This document shows, piece after piece, positions 1-9,263 of a stretch of 29,560 bases of DNA. The notes beneath the pieces are model-generated. The model ran no database searches. It was not told the DNA's origin and saw only the letters and a program-made list of their open reading frames with translations. The first letter of the stretch is position 1. Each line of letters opens with the position of its first letter. A program made the translations under genes and the position numbers. Origin of the DNA: a virus; IMG/VR virus record IMGVR_UViG_3300031974_000226, positions 1 to 29,560 of that record; one strand, written 5' to 3'.

Positions 1-1362
1 TCCACGGACAACATTAACTTTAGTGTTGCTAACGATCCCTATAACTTTTTTGTTAAGTCAGCTCTTACACAGATTGACTCAGATCCGATTGATTTGAACG
101 TGGCTAGTGTCAGACCTGTTACTTTGTCTGATGTGCTGCCTTCTCCTCAAGGTCTGCTGGTGTTCTCTGAGCGTCAACAGTTCCAGGTGTTTACCACCGA
201 TGGAAGCACGTTGACTCCTACTTCTACCATTGTTCGTTCACTCTCTAACTATGAGATGAATACGAACATTGCTCCTGTAGATGTTGGTACTACCACTGCA
301 TTCGTCAGCAATGTGTCGGGTTACAGCAAGCTGTTTACTCTGCAACTGCGTGACGTTGAACAACCGCCTATCGTGGTTGACATCAGTAAGGTGGTACTTG
401 AGTGGATTCCTGACACTGTGGACAATCTGACGGTTAGCCCGCAGAACTCAGTGATTATGCTGATTGACCGGGATACCTCTTACCTGTATCTCTATCGTTA
501 CTACAACAACGGTAAGGAAGACCTCTTCCAAGCGTGGACTAAGTGGCAGCTTCCTGGTACTATCCAGTCTGCTAAGATCCTTAATGACTCTGTTATTGTT
601 ATTTCTCAGCACGAGGATGAGTACACCATCGGTTCTATCACCCTTGATGAGATCCCCACAGGAGACGTTGTAGCAGGCGCTAGCACCATTGAGGGTAATC
701 CATGCCTAGACATGGCTACACGCCCCGTATCGCCCAATCCAGGCACCGTAGACGCCGTTGTATACGACTCTACTAACGATCTGACTAAGATCTATGTACC
801 GTTCACTCCATTCCAACAACGGAATGCAATGATGCTTCTGACTGTTCCTACAGCAGATGATGGTACGGCTGCAGAGATTGATGCTGATTCTGGTTACTAT
901 GCAACTGCATACGAACGTACAGAAAGTGGTACCAATTTCCGGTACTTTGAAGTAAAAGGTAACTTCACTAACTATGCTGATGGCATTGTTGTTGGTTATC
1001 CTTATGACTTTGAAGCAACTATACCTAGGTTCTATTTCCGTAGGGACGCTAACACTACTGATTTTACCGCTGCTTTGACTGTCTCCAGAGCTAAGTTCTC
1101 TGTAGGTAGAACAGGTGCAGTGAAGTTTAAACTAAAAGCCCAAGGTTCTAACGAGTGGCGCGATGTTCAACACACTGCAGATGCTGACTACTACTCAGCC
1201 GATAGTTCTCCTGTCAAGAGTGAGCGACAGTTTATTGTCCCTATTCATCAACGTAATACTAATTTTGAACTTAAAGTGACAAGTGATTTCCCTTATCCTG
1301 TATCGTTGGTGTCGATGATGTGGGAAGGTAACTATACTCCCCGATTCTATAGGAGGTCTTAA
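1..1362 (+). CDS. Tail tubular protein B (T7 gp12-like), 5'-truncated by window edge
   Basis: This is the C-terminal 453 residues of a tail tube/nozzle protein. In T7, gp12 forms the lower tail nozzle through which DNA leaves the particle. The frame is open from base 1, so the gene begins upstream of the window. A TTG at 94 in this frame is internal, not a start. Support comes from a stretch with the words LPSPQGLLVFSERQQFQV, typical of gp12-type proteins, a beta-rich composition, and position directly before the gp14-like gene, as in T7. T7 gp12 is 794 aa, so roughly the last 55-60% is probably present. The stop at 1360-1362 is 2 nt before the next ATG, with a strong AGGAGG (1351-1356) inside the end of this gene. 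Assignment rests on family resemblance and synteny. Confidence 0.85.
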   Translation, partial: STDNINFSVANDPYNFFVKSALTQIDSDPIDLNVASVRPVTLSDVLPSPQGLLVFSERQQFQVFTTDGSTLTPTSTIVRSLSNYEMNTNIAPVDVGTTTAFVSNVSGYSKLFTLQLRDVEQPPIVVDISKVVLEWIPDTVDNLTVSPQNSVIMLIDRDTSYLYLYRYYNNGKEDLFQAWTKWQLPGTIQSAKILNDSVIVISQHEDEYTIGSITLDEIPTGDVVAGASTIEGNPCLDMATRPVSPNPGTVDAVVYDSTNDLTKIYVPFTPFQQRNAMMLLTVPTADDGTAAEIDADSGYYATAYERTESGTNFRYFEVKGNFTNYADGIVVGYPYDFEATIPRFYFRRDANTTDFTAALTVSRAKFSVGRTGAVKFKLKAQGSNEWRDVQHTADADYYSADSSPVKSERQFIVPIHQRNTNFELKVTSDFPYPVSLVSMMWEGNYTPRFYRRS

Positions 1363-1364
1363 GG

Positions 1365-2198
1365 ATGACGGCAACAGATACATCTAAATTGCTTGGAGGT
1401 ATTGGCGGCGGTCTATCTCTTATTGGCGGAGTTGTCGGTGCCTTCCAAGCAAGCGCAAATAACTCTAGAGCTGCTCAAGCCAGGAACCAAGCTCTTGAAG
1501 CATCCCGGCAGAAAGCTAATATGATCAATGCATATAACCTTGAAAGGTTTAATGCTGAGGTTAATGATTACATTGCTGCACGTCAATACCAGTTCGACAC
1601 TGCTGTTAAACAGTGGCAGTACGACACTGAACTACAAGACTACCGCTATCTTCAGGAAACTAAAAAGTATCAAGGTTCTGTTGATAATTATCAGCAGCAG
1701 ATTACTTTTAACGACATCGGTGCCCGGATGGCTTACGAGTCACAGCAGGCAACGTTTAACGAATTGTTAGCGTCTTCTGCGTTTGAAGGGGAAGGTGCTC
1801 TTATTGAACAGCTTCAAGCTGAAGGTAGGGCTTCTTTGAATCAAGCTGGTGGCTCACGTACCAAGGCTATTCAATCTACTCTTGCAGAGCAAGGTAGGAA
1901 CGCAGCTATTTTGAGTGCAAGTCTAGTTAGTGGTGAGCGTGAGTATAATCGTGGTATGCGTGATGTTGGTCTGCAACGATACGGTGCCGACATGCAAGCT
2001 GCAGCTAATCTTATGATTGAACCTGAACGGTTGCCTGAACTGGTTAGACCTACTATGGCACCTGCACGTACCTTCGTTGCACCAATGGTAGCTATGCCTG
2101 AAGCTGTTCCTCCTGCTCAAAAAACTAACCCTCTTATGCCGCTTATTAGTGGCATGGCTTCTGGCTTTATGGGGGCTGCTCCTGCTTTTATGGATTAA
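1365..2198 (+). CDS. Internal virion core protein (T7 gp14-like)
   Basis: 277 aa, against 196 aa for T7 gp14. In T7 this protein is ejected at infection and forms the outer-membrane part of the DNA translocation channel. The N-terminus (about residues 8-28) is glycine-rich and hydrophobic (LLGGIGGGLSLIGGVVGAF), suitable for membrane insertion. It is followed by a long Gln/Ala-rich helical region with coiled-coil character (about 35-130), and a Pro/Ala/Met-rich hydrophobic tail. The start is fixed by AGGAGG at 1351-1356, 8 nt upstream of ATG 1365. Its place between the tail tubular B gene and two very large virion genes matches T7 gene 14. The sequence alone has low complexity, so the assignment leans on synteny. 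Confidence 0.8.
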   Translation: MTATDTSKLLGGIGGGLSLIGGVVGAFQASANNSRAAQARNQALEASRQKANMINAYNLERFNAEVNDYIAARQYQFDTAVKQWQYDTELQDYRYLQETKKYQGSVDNYQQQITFNDIGARMAYESQQATFNELLASSAFEGEGALIEQLQAEGRASLNQAGGSRTKAIQSTLAEQGRNAAILSASLVSGEREYNRGMRDVGLQRYGADMQAAANLMIEPERLPELVRPTMAPARTFVAPMVAMPEAVPPAQKTNPLMPLISGMASGFMGAAPAFMD

Positions 2199-2201
2199 AC
2201 T

Positions 2202-5200
2202 ATGGCACGACGACAGTACACCCCTGGTACAAAAGCTAGGGGTTTTAATGCAGTTCAAGTCAGCAATGCCAATCTTGCTCGATTAGAAGAGGAGGGTAAC
2301 CGTGTCCTGCAGAATATGCAGGCTCAACGTAATGCTGATTTAGAGAACAGGCAGCGGACTCTTAGTGAGATGCAGTCCAATGCCAATTACACACAAAACG
2401 CTCTGGATCGTAATTTCCAGATTGCTTCTAACAATGAAACTGAGCGGCAGAAGCAGATTCAATATGACGAAGCTGAAAGGCAGCGTCGTTTTGAACAAGC
2501 CAGCTCTGGTACTGCTAAAATTTTCAAAGATTTATCTACCCTAAGTTTTACTGCTGGTCAAAAATTTAAAGCACTAGGCAAAGAAGAAGACGAAGAGAAT
2601 TACAAAAAGGGTCTGTATGAAGGTCTAGCTACTGGCGGGGCTATGACCCAAGAGAAACTTCTGTTTCTTGCTAAGCTAAACGATCAGGACTCCTTGTCCT
2701 CGCTGCTAGAAAATAATGCAGCTTTGGCAAAAGAAAAAGGCTATGATCCTAATGCTATTGCTCGTGTCTTAAACATGAGTGCTAAGCAGCGTGCTGGTTT
2801 CTTCTACGGCGCTATTCAGCAGCAAACAAAAAGTCAGTATAGTGCTTTCTATAATGACCAACTGGCAAATCCAGATAACACTATTCTTGTAAATGGTCAG
2901 GAAATTTCCTACAGCCAAGCACTAGGTGAGCCTGGTCAACTTGCTGTGGTCCAACAAGCCATTGCAGATAAGTGGATTAAAACCAACCAATGGCCTGAAA
3001 ACCATGACATGCTGGGTGGTGCCTACCAAGAAATGGCAGTCGTCCACAATAATGCTCTTACTATTGCTACGTCTCAACAGACTAAAAACCTGAACGCAGA
3101 CACGTTGCAAAGGTGGGATAATGCTTCTTACACAGACTGGGACCGCTACGGTGGTGAAGCCTTTAGGATGCATAAAAAACTGGAGGGTGCTCCCGCTGCT
3201 CATACTTGGCTTAAAAAACAAGCCACTTTGATGAACCCAGACGGAACATTTGTATTAAGTGACGCTCAAGTCAAAAATATTGATGTTTACGGTGAAGGTG
3301 CAGTTAAAGGTAAGTACGGTACTTACGATAAAGATTTTGCGGGGCGCTACCTAGAGATTATGAACGCTAGGCAAGACGCTAGGCGTGAGTGGGCAACTAA
3401 CCAGGCTAACACCGATAAGGCTGAATACAAACAAGAGAGTAAAGCATGGTGGGAAGAGTACCAACGAAACCCAACTGAAGAGACTTTGGCTGCTGCTGAA
3501 GAGTCTTTTAGCGATAACCAAGAGGGTCCGCCTGACTGGATTAAACGAGCTAGACAAGGTTTGCAAGGTGGTCAATACATCCAACAACTTAAACTTGCAG
3601 CTAAAGATGCAGAACAGCGTGGTATTCTAACACAAGCGCTTGTCACTGAAGTCTTCGGTTACGATCCTGAAGAAGGTAACCGTTTGCAGGCAGCACTGGA
3701 TAAGCAGAACCCTTTTAATAAAAGTGATGTTTTTAAAGAGCAGCGCAAAGGTCTGACCAGACTTACTAAAAAACCTTCTGCAACTGTACAATTTCCTCAA
3801 GACTCTTCCCATACCCTACACGCTTCTCGAATCTTGGGACGTGAGTTTGACGCTCTTGTAAAAGATTTGGCCACTAAGTACGGTGGTGATCAAGCTGCTA
3901 TTGAAAAGGCTTCAGTTGAAGCAGCAGGTATTTTGGAAGGTAAATTGGCAAAAGATGCTACAAAACCTGATGGAAGGTACTATCGAGAATACAACCCTAT
4001 TACAGGTTTGTTCACTTTCCCTAATCTAAAAGACCAAAACCTCACCCCTTCTCAAGAAGCTAAAGAAGCAGCCATTCAATTCCAAGACGCTCTCAAGGCT
4101 GGCAAACGTAAACAACTTATTAACACTAAGTTTGGTGTCTTGACTGAAGCTGAGTTGACCAAAGAACTGGAAAACTTTAACAAACCAGGCTATGTCCCTA
4201 ATGTTAAACTTGTTCTAGCATCTGAAGGTGTTGAGGGTGGAATGCCTGCTGTTCTGCGCAAGCAAGCTACTTTAGCTGGCATGTCTGACAAGTTGGGAGA
4301 CCTGCCTGAGTCCTTACAACGTGTTAGTGCTTACACACCAACTGCTCAAAAACTTCTGACACAATACCTGAACGCAGAAGTATCTACCCGAATCCATGGT
4401 TATGAAGGCGGTAAATTGGCTGTTGAGTGGAACCGCCACATTGTTCCTGCTCAACACAGAGACAGCGTGGAGTTACACGCTAAAGAGTTAAACCAGTCCC
4501 CCGCAATTCTTTCAGCTGTTCTGGAACAATCCGGCTGGAATCCTAATGCAAGACTTCCATCTGGACGGGCTGGTATTGGACTGCTGTCACCAGAGATGGC
4601 ACGTGCCCGTGGCATTGATTTAAGCAACGCTGATTCTAGCATCAAAGGCGTTGCAGAATATATGAATGTGTATACCGCTGCCTTTAAGGATCCCATCCTT
4701 GCAGCAGGTGCTTTACATTCTAGTCCTGAAATTATGCAGGCTCATTTGCAAGGCGGTAAACCTCTGCCTGCAGAGACTATTAACTATATGCGTAGGGTAG
4801 CTAAGTCTTACTACAAATATAGTGGTGATGCTCGTGTGTTAACTAACCCTAATCTTGCTCGTCCTGGTACTCCTTTCCAAGCGGCTAACATAGCTGCAAC
4901 CTTTGAAGGCATGACTACTAGCGAAGGTCCAGATAAGGGTGAAAACGCTTGTGTCTATGCGATTAACAAAGTACTACGAGCTAGTGGAATCCAGCCACCT
5001 TGGGGTGATGACCTATATGTTCCAACTGTAAAAGCAAATCTTGATGCAAGTGCAAAACAGATTTCTGGACCAGTTCCTGGAGCAATCGTTATCATGCAAG
5101 ATAATGGTAACCCTCCTTATCCACACATCGGCATTGTCCGTAATGATGGGATGATTATCAGTAACAGTAGTTCTGCACGTTCATTTAGCTGGGTAATGTC

Positions 5201-5258
5201 CCCAGAAGAATATGAAAAGCACTACGGTAAACCTAATCTTTACTACAGATTGAACTAA
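2202..5258 (+). CDS. Internal virion protein (gp15-like) with C-terminal lytic transglycosylase-like and NlpC/P60/CHAP-like domains
   Basis: 1018 aa, larger than T7 gp15 (747 aa). Residues 1 to about 730 are mostly charged and helical, as expected of an internal core/ejection protein. Near residue 775 is an LEQSGWNPNA motif followed by AGIGLLSPEMARARG and, further on, LPAETINYMRRV. These match the order of motifs in SLT-type lytic transglycosylases (catalytic Glu in ES/EQSG, the G-L-x-P-ARA block, and the AET-x-Y-x-x-V helix), making E775 the likely catalytic acid. The last ~106 residues look like an NlpC/P60 or CHAP cysteine amidase: C917 in ENACVYAINKVL, H975 in PHIGIVRNDG, and N988 as a possible third residue. 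Such enzymes would open the cell wall during DNA entry. In T7 the SLT domain is on gp16. Enzyme activity is inferred from motifs only. Confidence 0.8.
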   Translation: MARRQYTPGTKARGFNAVQVSNANLARLEEEGNRVLQNMQAQRNADLENRQRTLSEMQSNANYTQNALDRNFQIASNNETERQKQIQYDEAERQRRFEQASSGTAKIFKDLSTLSFTAGQKFKALGKEEDEENYKKGLYEGLATGGAMTQEKLLFLAKLNDQDSLSSLLENNAALAKEKGYDPNAIARVLNMSAKQRAGFFYGAIQQQTKSQYSAFYNDQLANPDNTILVNGQEISYSQALGEPGQLAVVQQAIADKWIKTNQWPENHDMLGGAYQEMAVVHNNALTIATSQQTKNLNADTLQRWDNASYTDWDRYGGEAFRMHKKLEGAPAAHTWLKKQATLMNPDGTFVLSDAQVKNIDVYGEGAVKGKYGTYDKDFAGRYLEIMNARQDARREWATNQANTDKAEYKQESKAWWEEYQRNPTEETLAAAEESFSDNQEGPPDWIKRARQGLQGGQYIQQLKLAAKDAEQRGILTQALVTEVFGYDPEEGNRLQAALDKQNPFNKSDVFKEQRKGLTRLTKKPSATVQFPQDSSHTLHASRILGREFDALVKDLATKYGGDQAAIEKASVEAAGILEGKLAKDATKPDGRYYREYNPITGLFTFPNLKDQNLTPSQEAKEAAIQFQDALKAGKRKQLINTKFGVLTEAELTKELENFNKPGYVPNVKLVLASEGVEGGMPAVLRKQATLAGMSDKLGDLPESLQRVSAYTPTAQKLLTQYLNAEVSTRIHGYEGGKLAVEWNRHIVPAQHRDSVELHAKELNQSPAILSAVLEQSGWNPNARLPSGRAGIGLLSPEMARARGIDLSNADSSIKGVAEYMNVYTAAFKDPILAAGALHSSPEIMQAHLQGGKPLPAETINYMRRVAKSYYKYSGDARVLTNPNLARPGTPFQAANIAATFEGMTTSEGPDKGENACVYAINKVLRASGIQPPWGDDLYVPTVKANLDASAKQISGPVPGAIVIMQDNGNPPYPHIGIVRNDGMIISNSSSARSFSWVMSPEEYEKHYGKPNLYYRLN

Positions 5259-5260
5259 TC

Positions 5261-8200
5261 ATGCCTTATGATCCGAATGGAGTACTTCGGTCAGAAGAAG
5301 AGGAACTGCAACTGACTGAAGAAGGTCAGAAACAAGCAGAAGCTCTTCAACGGGCAGCAGAACTAGAGGATGCCCAAGCTGCTGAACAAGTGGCTGGGCA
5401 ACCTTCTGCTGCAGCTCCCACGGGAGAAACCGAATCAACTCCAACCCCCGCTGCTTCTACGGAAGCGGAAGAAGAATTTGATCCTACAAAAGACTTTTCT
5501 TACTACGAAGCCCGTGGCATGAGTAGGAAAGAATGGAATAAGCGAAGGCTTGGCGGTCTCAACGTTGGCAGTGATGTAGAAGGTTTTGCTACTGATCCGC
5601 GCTACGCTTGGGAACTGGCTATGTCTGTTCCTACAGGCGGTTTAGACTTTGCTGTAGACATGATTAACATCATTCCTGGTGTTAATCTGCCTAAACTTAC
5701 TAAATTTGAAAACGAATCAGCACAAGCTATTCGTCAAGTATCCTCTGTAGTTTTGCCTACAATGACCGGCACTGGTGTACTTAGGGCTGGTGGTTTGGCT
5801 GCCCAATCACGTGTTGGTTGGAGTCTGGGTAATACTCCTTTCATGAAATTCCTTGGAAATCGTGGAGTGGAGGCGCTTGCCGGTCTTGGTGTTGGTGCTG
5901 TTAGCAGTGAGTACGAAGGTGAAAACTTGTTGGGTATGGCTAAGGCTGCCCTTCCTTCGCAATTTGATTTTATTCCTGATGACCTTGCTACGCTAGGTAC
6001 CGCTGAGGAACCAGACGCAAAACGTAAAAAGAATATTTATGAAGATTTGCTGACTGGTCTTGTTCTAGAGCTTGCAGTAGGTACTGTTCGTCTTAGTAAA
6101 GCTTTCCTAGAAACTTCTGGGATTTTGCGTAAAACTAACAGAATGGTTGCTCAATCCGAAGCTTCACAGCAATGGTTAAAAGCAAACGAACCTCCTGCAC
6201 CTACGACTGTTGAAGAATCCGTTACCTTGGGTATGCTACGCCAAGAGGACGCTTTGGATGAAGTAGGTTACTACGGTATGTCACAAAGCATGGATCTTGA
6301 TAAACCTATCAGAGGTGTTCATGATTTGTTTGAATACGGTGAACTGGGAGTCCGTACCGTCGATGACTTTGGCGTCGTTGGTGCCAGTATTGACCAAGCT
6401 CGAATTGCACGTAATTTAGGTACTGTTGAAGGTCGCCTGGGTAATATTATTTCTGAACCTGCTTTGCAATATGGTTTGCGTGGTGAAGGTAATGTTGACG
6501 AAATTGTCCTTGGTTTAGCAGACCAACTCCGTCAGGCTGACCGTATTGGCATGGAAAGTGACGCTGGCTGGAAAGTTACCTTTGACGATCAGATTGATGC
6601 CACGATGGATCTGACACATGATTTGTTTGATCCTCGCATGAGTCGTGCTGACATTATGCAGATTATCCAACCTTACCTTAGAGTCAATGACGCTGGCGTC
6701 CAAGTTATGGACGAAGCTGGGTTTGGTATGATCTCCAAAGCTCTCCGTAATTTTGGTGAGCAAGTCAGTGCAATGGATGTCTCCAGGGCGCAATCTCTTT
6801 TGGCAGGTTCTTTGTCAGGTCGTGTGTCTGACTTGTCCGAAGGCGTTCGTTTGATGGAAGGTACTTCTGCTGTTAAACCTGGGCAAGAGAAAATTATTGA
6901 TTTGATGCAATATCTTGTACAACTTCAGGGTTCTGCAAGTTATTACAAACACCGTAAGGTGGGTCTCCTTAAACAAATCCAAAACGGTTTTACAAACATT
7001 ACAGGCTACAATGCTGCTACTATTAGTGAAGCAGATGAGGTAGCTAAAGCTATCTTCCAAAAATCTGAGCAGTTTGGAACTACTCTCCGGGCTATTGCAG
7101 AGGTCAACCCTAACCTGATGAAGCAATTCCTGATGGGTTATGAGATGACCGGTGGTCGAATTAGTAGTATTAGTCAGCTAAATGACTACATCTCTGCAAT
7201 GACGACCAATTTGGGTAAGGCGATTATTGATCCTAATCCTGAAGTTCAAAACAAGCTTCTGGCTGGTATGTGGTCTAACATCTACGCTTCTTACCTGTCA
7301 GCATTTAAGACCCCGATTGAAGCACTGTTTGGTAACGTCGGTGGTTTGATTTCTAAACCTACTAGTCACTTTATCGGTGCTGTTATGCACGGTGACTTCA
7401 ATGCAATCCGTCGTGGCTACATCGCTTATGGTGCCATGAACGAAAGTTTGCGGAGGTCTCTGCCTTACATGGGTGAAATCTTTGCTAAAGCTTCTAAAAA
7501 CCCTGATTCTGTTTCTGCAATTACTCGTCGTGATTTGTTGCTTCAGCAAGAGCAAGAGCTTGAGCTTCTACGTGAAGTAGCAGATAGTCAAGCCGCTGAA
7601 GGCAGTTGGGGTATGCAATACATTGTTCAACAGATTGAAACAATGAATGCCCTTGCTAAAGATCCTAGGATTCGTTTCGGTCCTAATGGTTTGATTGCAA
7701 CTGACGGATTCACTGGTGCAATGATTGCTCACTCTGAATCCTACACTCGTGCTGTGAATGAGCTGATGGAATCTGGGCTACCTCTTACTAAAGAGAACCT
7801 GGCTCCTATCGCTCAAAAAGAATACAACAAAATGTTCGGACCTGACGGTCTGATTAAAGATGAGGCTGTCCGTTGGAGTACTAACGAATTAGCACTTAAC
7901 TTGGATTCTCCTTTGGTAAATGGTTCTAATGCTTTGTCTCAGCACATGGCATTTATGAAACCGTTCCTTATGTTCCCCACTACGGGTGCTAACAGGATCT
8001 CCATGTTTGGTAAATATGCTCCGTGGGCACCTTTCCAAAAGGATGTTAATGAACTAGCATTTACTCCTCTTAAGCAGCTACTTGGTAATGAGCAGTATGT
8101 CAATGACCTGCTGTCTAGCCGTGGTTACGATGTTTCCAGTATGACGACGTTGGCTAAGGTCAACAAAATCACCGATCTAAAGTATGAAACTTTGGGACGT

Positions 8201-9244
8201 AAAGCTATTGGTACCTCTGCAGTGATGGGTGTTGTGTCGTTGTTCGGTGATGATCGCATTACTGGAGATGGGCACTATGATCCTCAAATCCAAAGAGCAC
8301 GTATACAGCAAGGCTGGAAACCTCGTAGTGTTAAAGGTTTAGATGGTAGATACTACTCTTACAAAGGTTTGGGTGTTTTAGCCGACTGGATTGCATCTAC
8401 TGTTAATACTATTGATAATTTTGATAGTATTGGTGCACAAGGTATTGAAACTATTCTACCTAAGTTTGCTTTTGTTATTAGTGCTGCTACTACCGACAAC
8501 ACTGGTTTGTCTAGTATTCGTCCTTTGCTTCAAATTGTTAGCGGAGATACTTCTGCTGCCACTCGTTGGGCAGCTGGTTTCCTGAACGGTCTTGGTCCTC
8601 TCGCCTCTCAACGTGGTGAGTGGAGCCGTATCTTTGCTGACGGTCTCCGTATTGTAGACGAAGACGTTTACAGCTACGGTAAGAATCTTAACCGATTTGC
8701 TGCTGAAATTGATCCTAAGACTGCAGATCCATTTATCTACAGTCCTGTAAGTGGTAAGAAAGTGAATAGCTATGGTTTCCTGCAACGTGTATGGAATGCT
8801 TATATGCCATTCCCCATCCACGATACCCCTTCTGAAGAAGAACAATTCCTACAGAAAATTGAGTATCCCACTGCTACTTTGTTTAAAACCAAAGATGGTG
8901 TAAAAATTCCTAAACAGATGCGGTCAGAACTGCTGCGTATTATGGGTGAAGACGGTATTTTCCGTACTGGTATCCAGGAAGTTATGCGTAGTAATACACA
9001 GTGGAGATCTATGGAAAGTTTTGAACAACTCCGCCGTCAAGGTAAAGCTCCTGAGCTAGCAACGTGGCATAGTATTCACGAACGTCTTCGTGCTGCTCAA
9101 AGGTTCGCAGAGAACCAAGCTTATGCGCGTCTTGATCCTGGTCTTCAGCAGAAGTTTGCACAACTGCAAGTGGAAGAACAGTTGAAACAAGCTGCAAGTA
9201 GGCAAGGTGTTGTATTAGATTCCACCCTGTCAATTCGTAAGTAA
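5261..9244 (+). CDS. Large internal virion protein (T7 gp16-like)
   Basis: 1327 aa, almost the length of T7 gp16 (1318 aa), and third in the gp14-gp15-gp16 order. In T7 this is the inner core protein ejected first, forming the periplasmic/cytoplasmic DNA conduit. The first ~75 residues are acidic and Ala/Pro/Thr-rich, apparently disordered. No SLT motif (ES-x-W/F-NP) is visible at the N-terminus where T7 gp16 carries one; the equivalent motif lies at the C-terminus of the preceding protein. The rest is a long helical protein with hydrophobic patches, for example around residues 120-160 and 200-215. ATG 5261 lies 2 nt after the previous stop, implying translational coupling. Assigned by size and synteny. 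Confidence 0.8.
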   Translation: MPYDPNGVLRSEEEELQLTEEGQKQAEALQRAAELEDAQAAEQVAGQPSAAAPTGETESTPTPAASTEAEEEFDPTKDFSYYEARGMSRKEWNKRRLGGLNVGSDVEGFATDPRYAWELAMSVPTGGLDFAVDMINIIPGVNLPKLTKFENESAQAIRQVSSVVLPTMTGTGVLRAGGLAAQSRVGWSLGNTPFMKFLGNRGVEALAGLGVGAVSSEYEGENLLGMAKAALPSQFDFIPDDLATLGTAEEPDAKRKKNIYEDLLTGLVLELAVGTVRLSKAFLETSGILRKTNRMVAQSEASQQWLKANEPPAPTTVEESVTLGMLRQEDALDEVGYYGMSQSMDLDKPIRGVHDLFEYGELGVRTVDDFGVVGASIDQARIARNLGTVEGRLGNIISEPALQYGLRGEGNVDEIVLGLADQLRQADRIGMESDAGWKVTFDDQIDATMDLTHDLFDPRMSRADIMQIIQPYLRVNDAGVQVMDEAGFGMISKALRNFGEQVSAMDVSRAQSLLAGSLSGRVSDLSEGVRLMEGTSAVKPGQEKIIDLMQYLVQLQGSASYYKHRKVGLLKQIQNGFTNITGYNAATISEADEVAKAIFQKSEQFGTTLRAIAEVNPNLMKQFLMGYEMTGGRISSISQLNDYISAMTTNLGKAIIDPNPEVQNKLLAGMWSNIYASYLSAFKTPIEALFGNVGGLISKPTSHFIGAVMHGDFNAIRRGYIAYGAMNESLRRSLPYMGEIFAKASKNPDSVSAITRRDLLLQQEQELELLREVADSQAAEGSWGMQYIVQQIETMNALAKDPRIRFGPNGLIATDGFTGAMIAHSESYTRAVNELMESGLPLTKENLAPIAQKEYNKMFGPDGLIKDEAVRWSTNELALNLDSPLVNGSNALSQHMAFMKPFLMFPTTGANRISMFGKYAPWAPFQKDVNELAFTPLKQLLGNEQYVNDLLSSRGYDVSSMTTLAKVNKITDLKYETLGRKAIGTSAVMGVVSLFGDDRITGDGHYDPQIQRARIQQGWKPRSVKGLDGRYYSYKGLGVLADWIASTVNTIDNFDSIGAQGIETILPKFAFVISAATTDNTGLSSIRPLLQIVSGDTSAATRWAAGFLNGLGPLASQRGEWSRIFADGLRIVDEDVYSYGKNLNRFAAEIDPKTADPFIYSPVSGKKVNSYGFLQRVWNAYMPFPIHDTPSEEEQFLQKIEYPTATLFKTKDGVKIPKQMRSELLRIMGEDGIFRTGIQEVMRSNTQWRSMESFEQLRRQGKAPELATWHSIHERLRAAQRFAENQAYARLDPGLQQKFAQLQVEEQLKQAASRQGVVLDSTLSIRK

Positions 9245-9263
9245 ACTTACACCTTAACTAATT

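Noticed and set aside
94-1362. TTG at 94 as the start of the tail tubular gene
   Set aside because: The frame is open and protein-like back to base 1, so the gene continues beyond the window; the TTG is internal.
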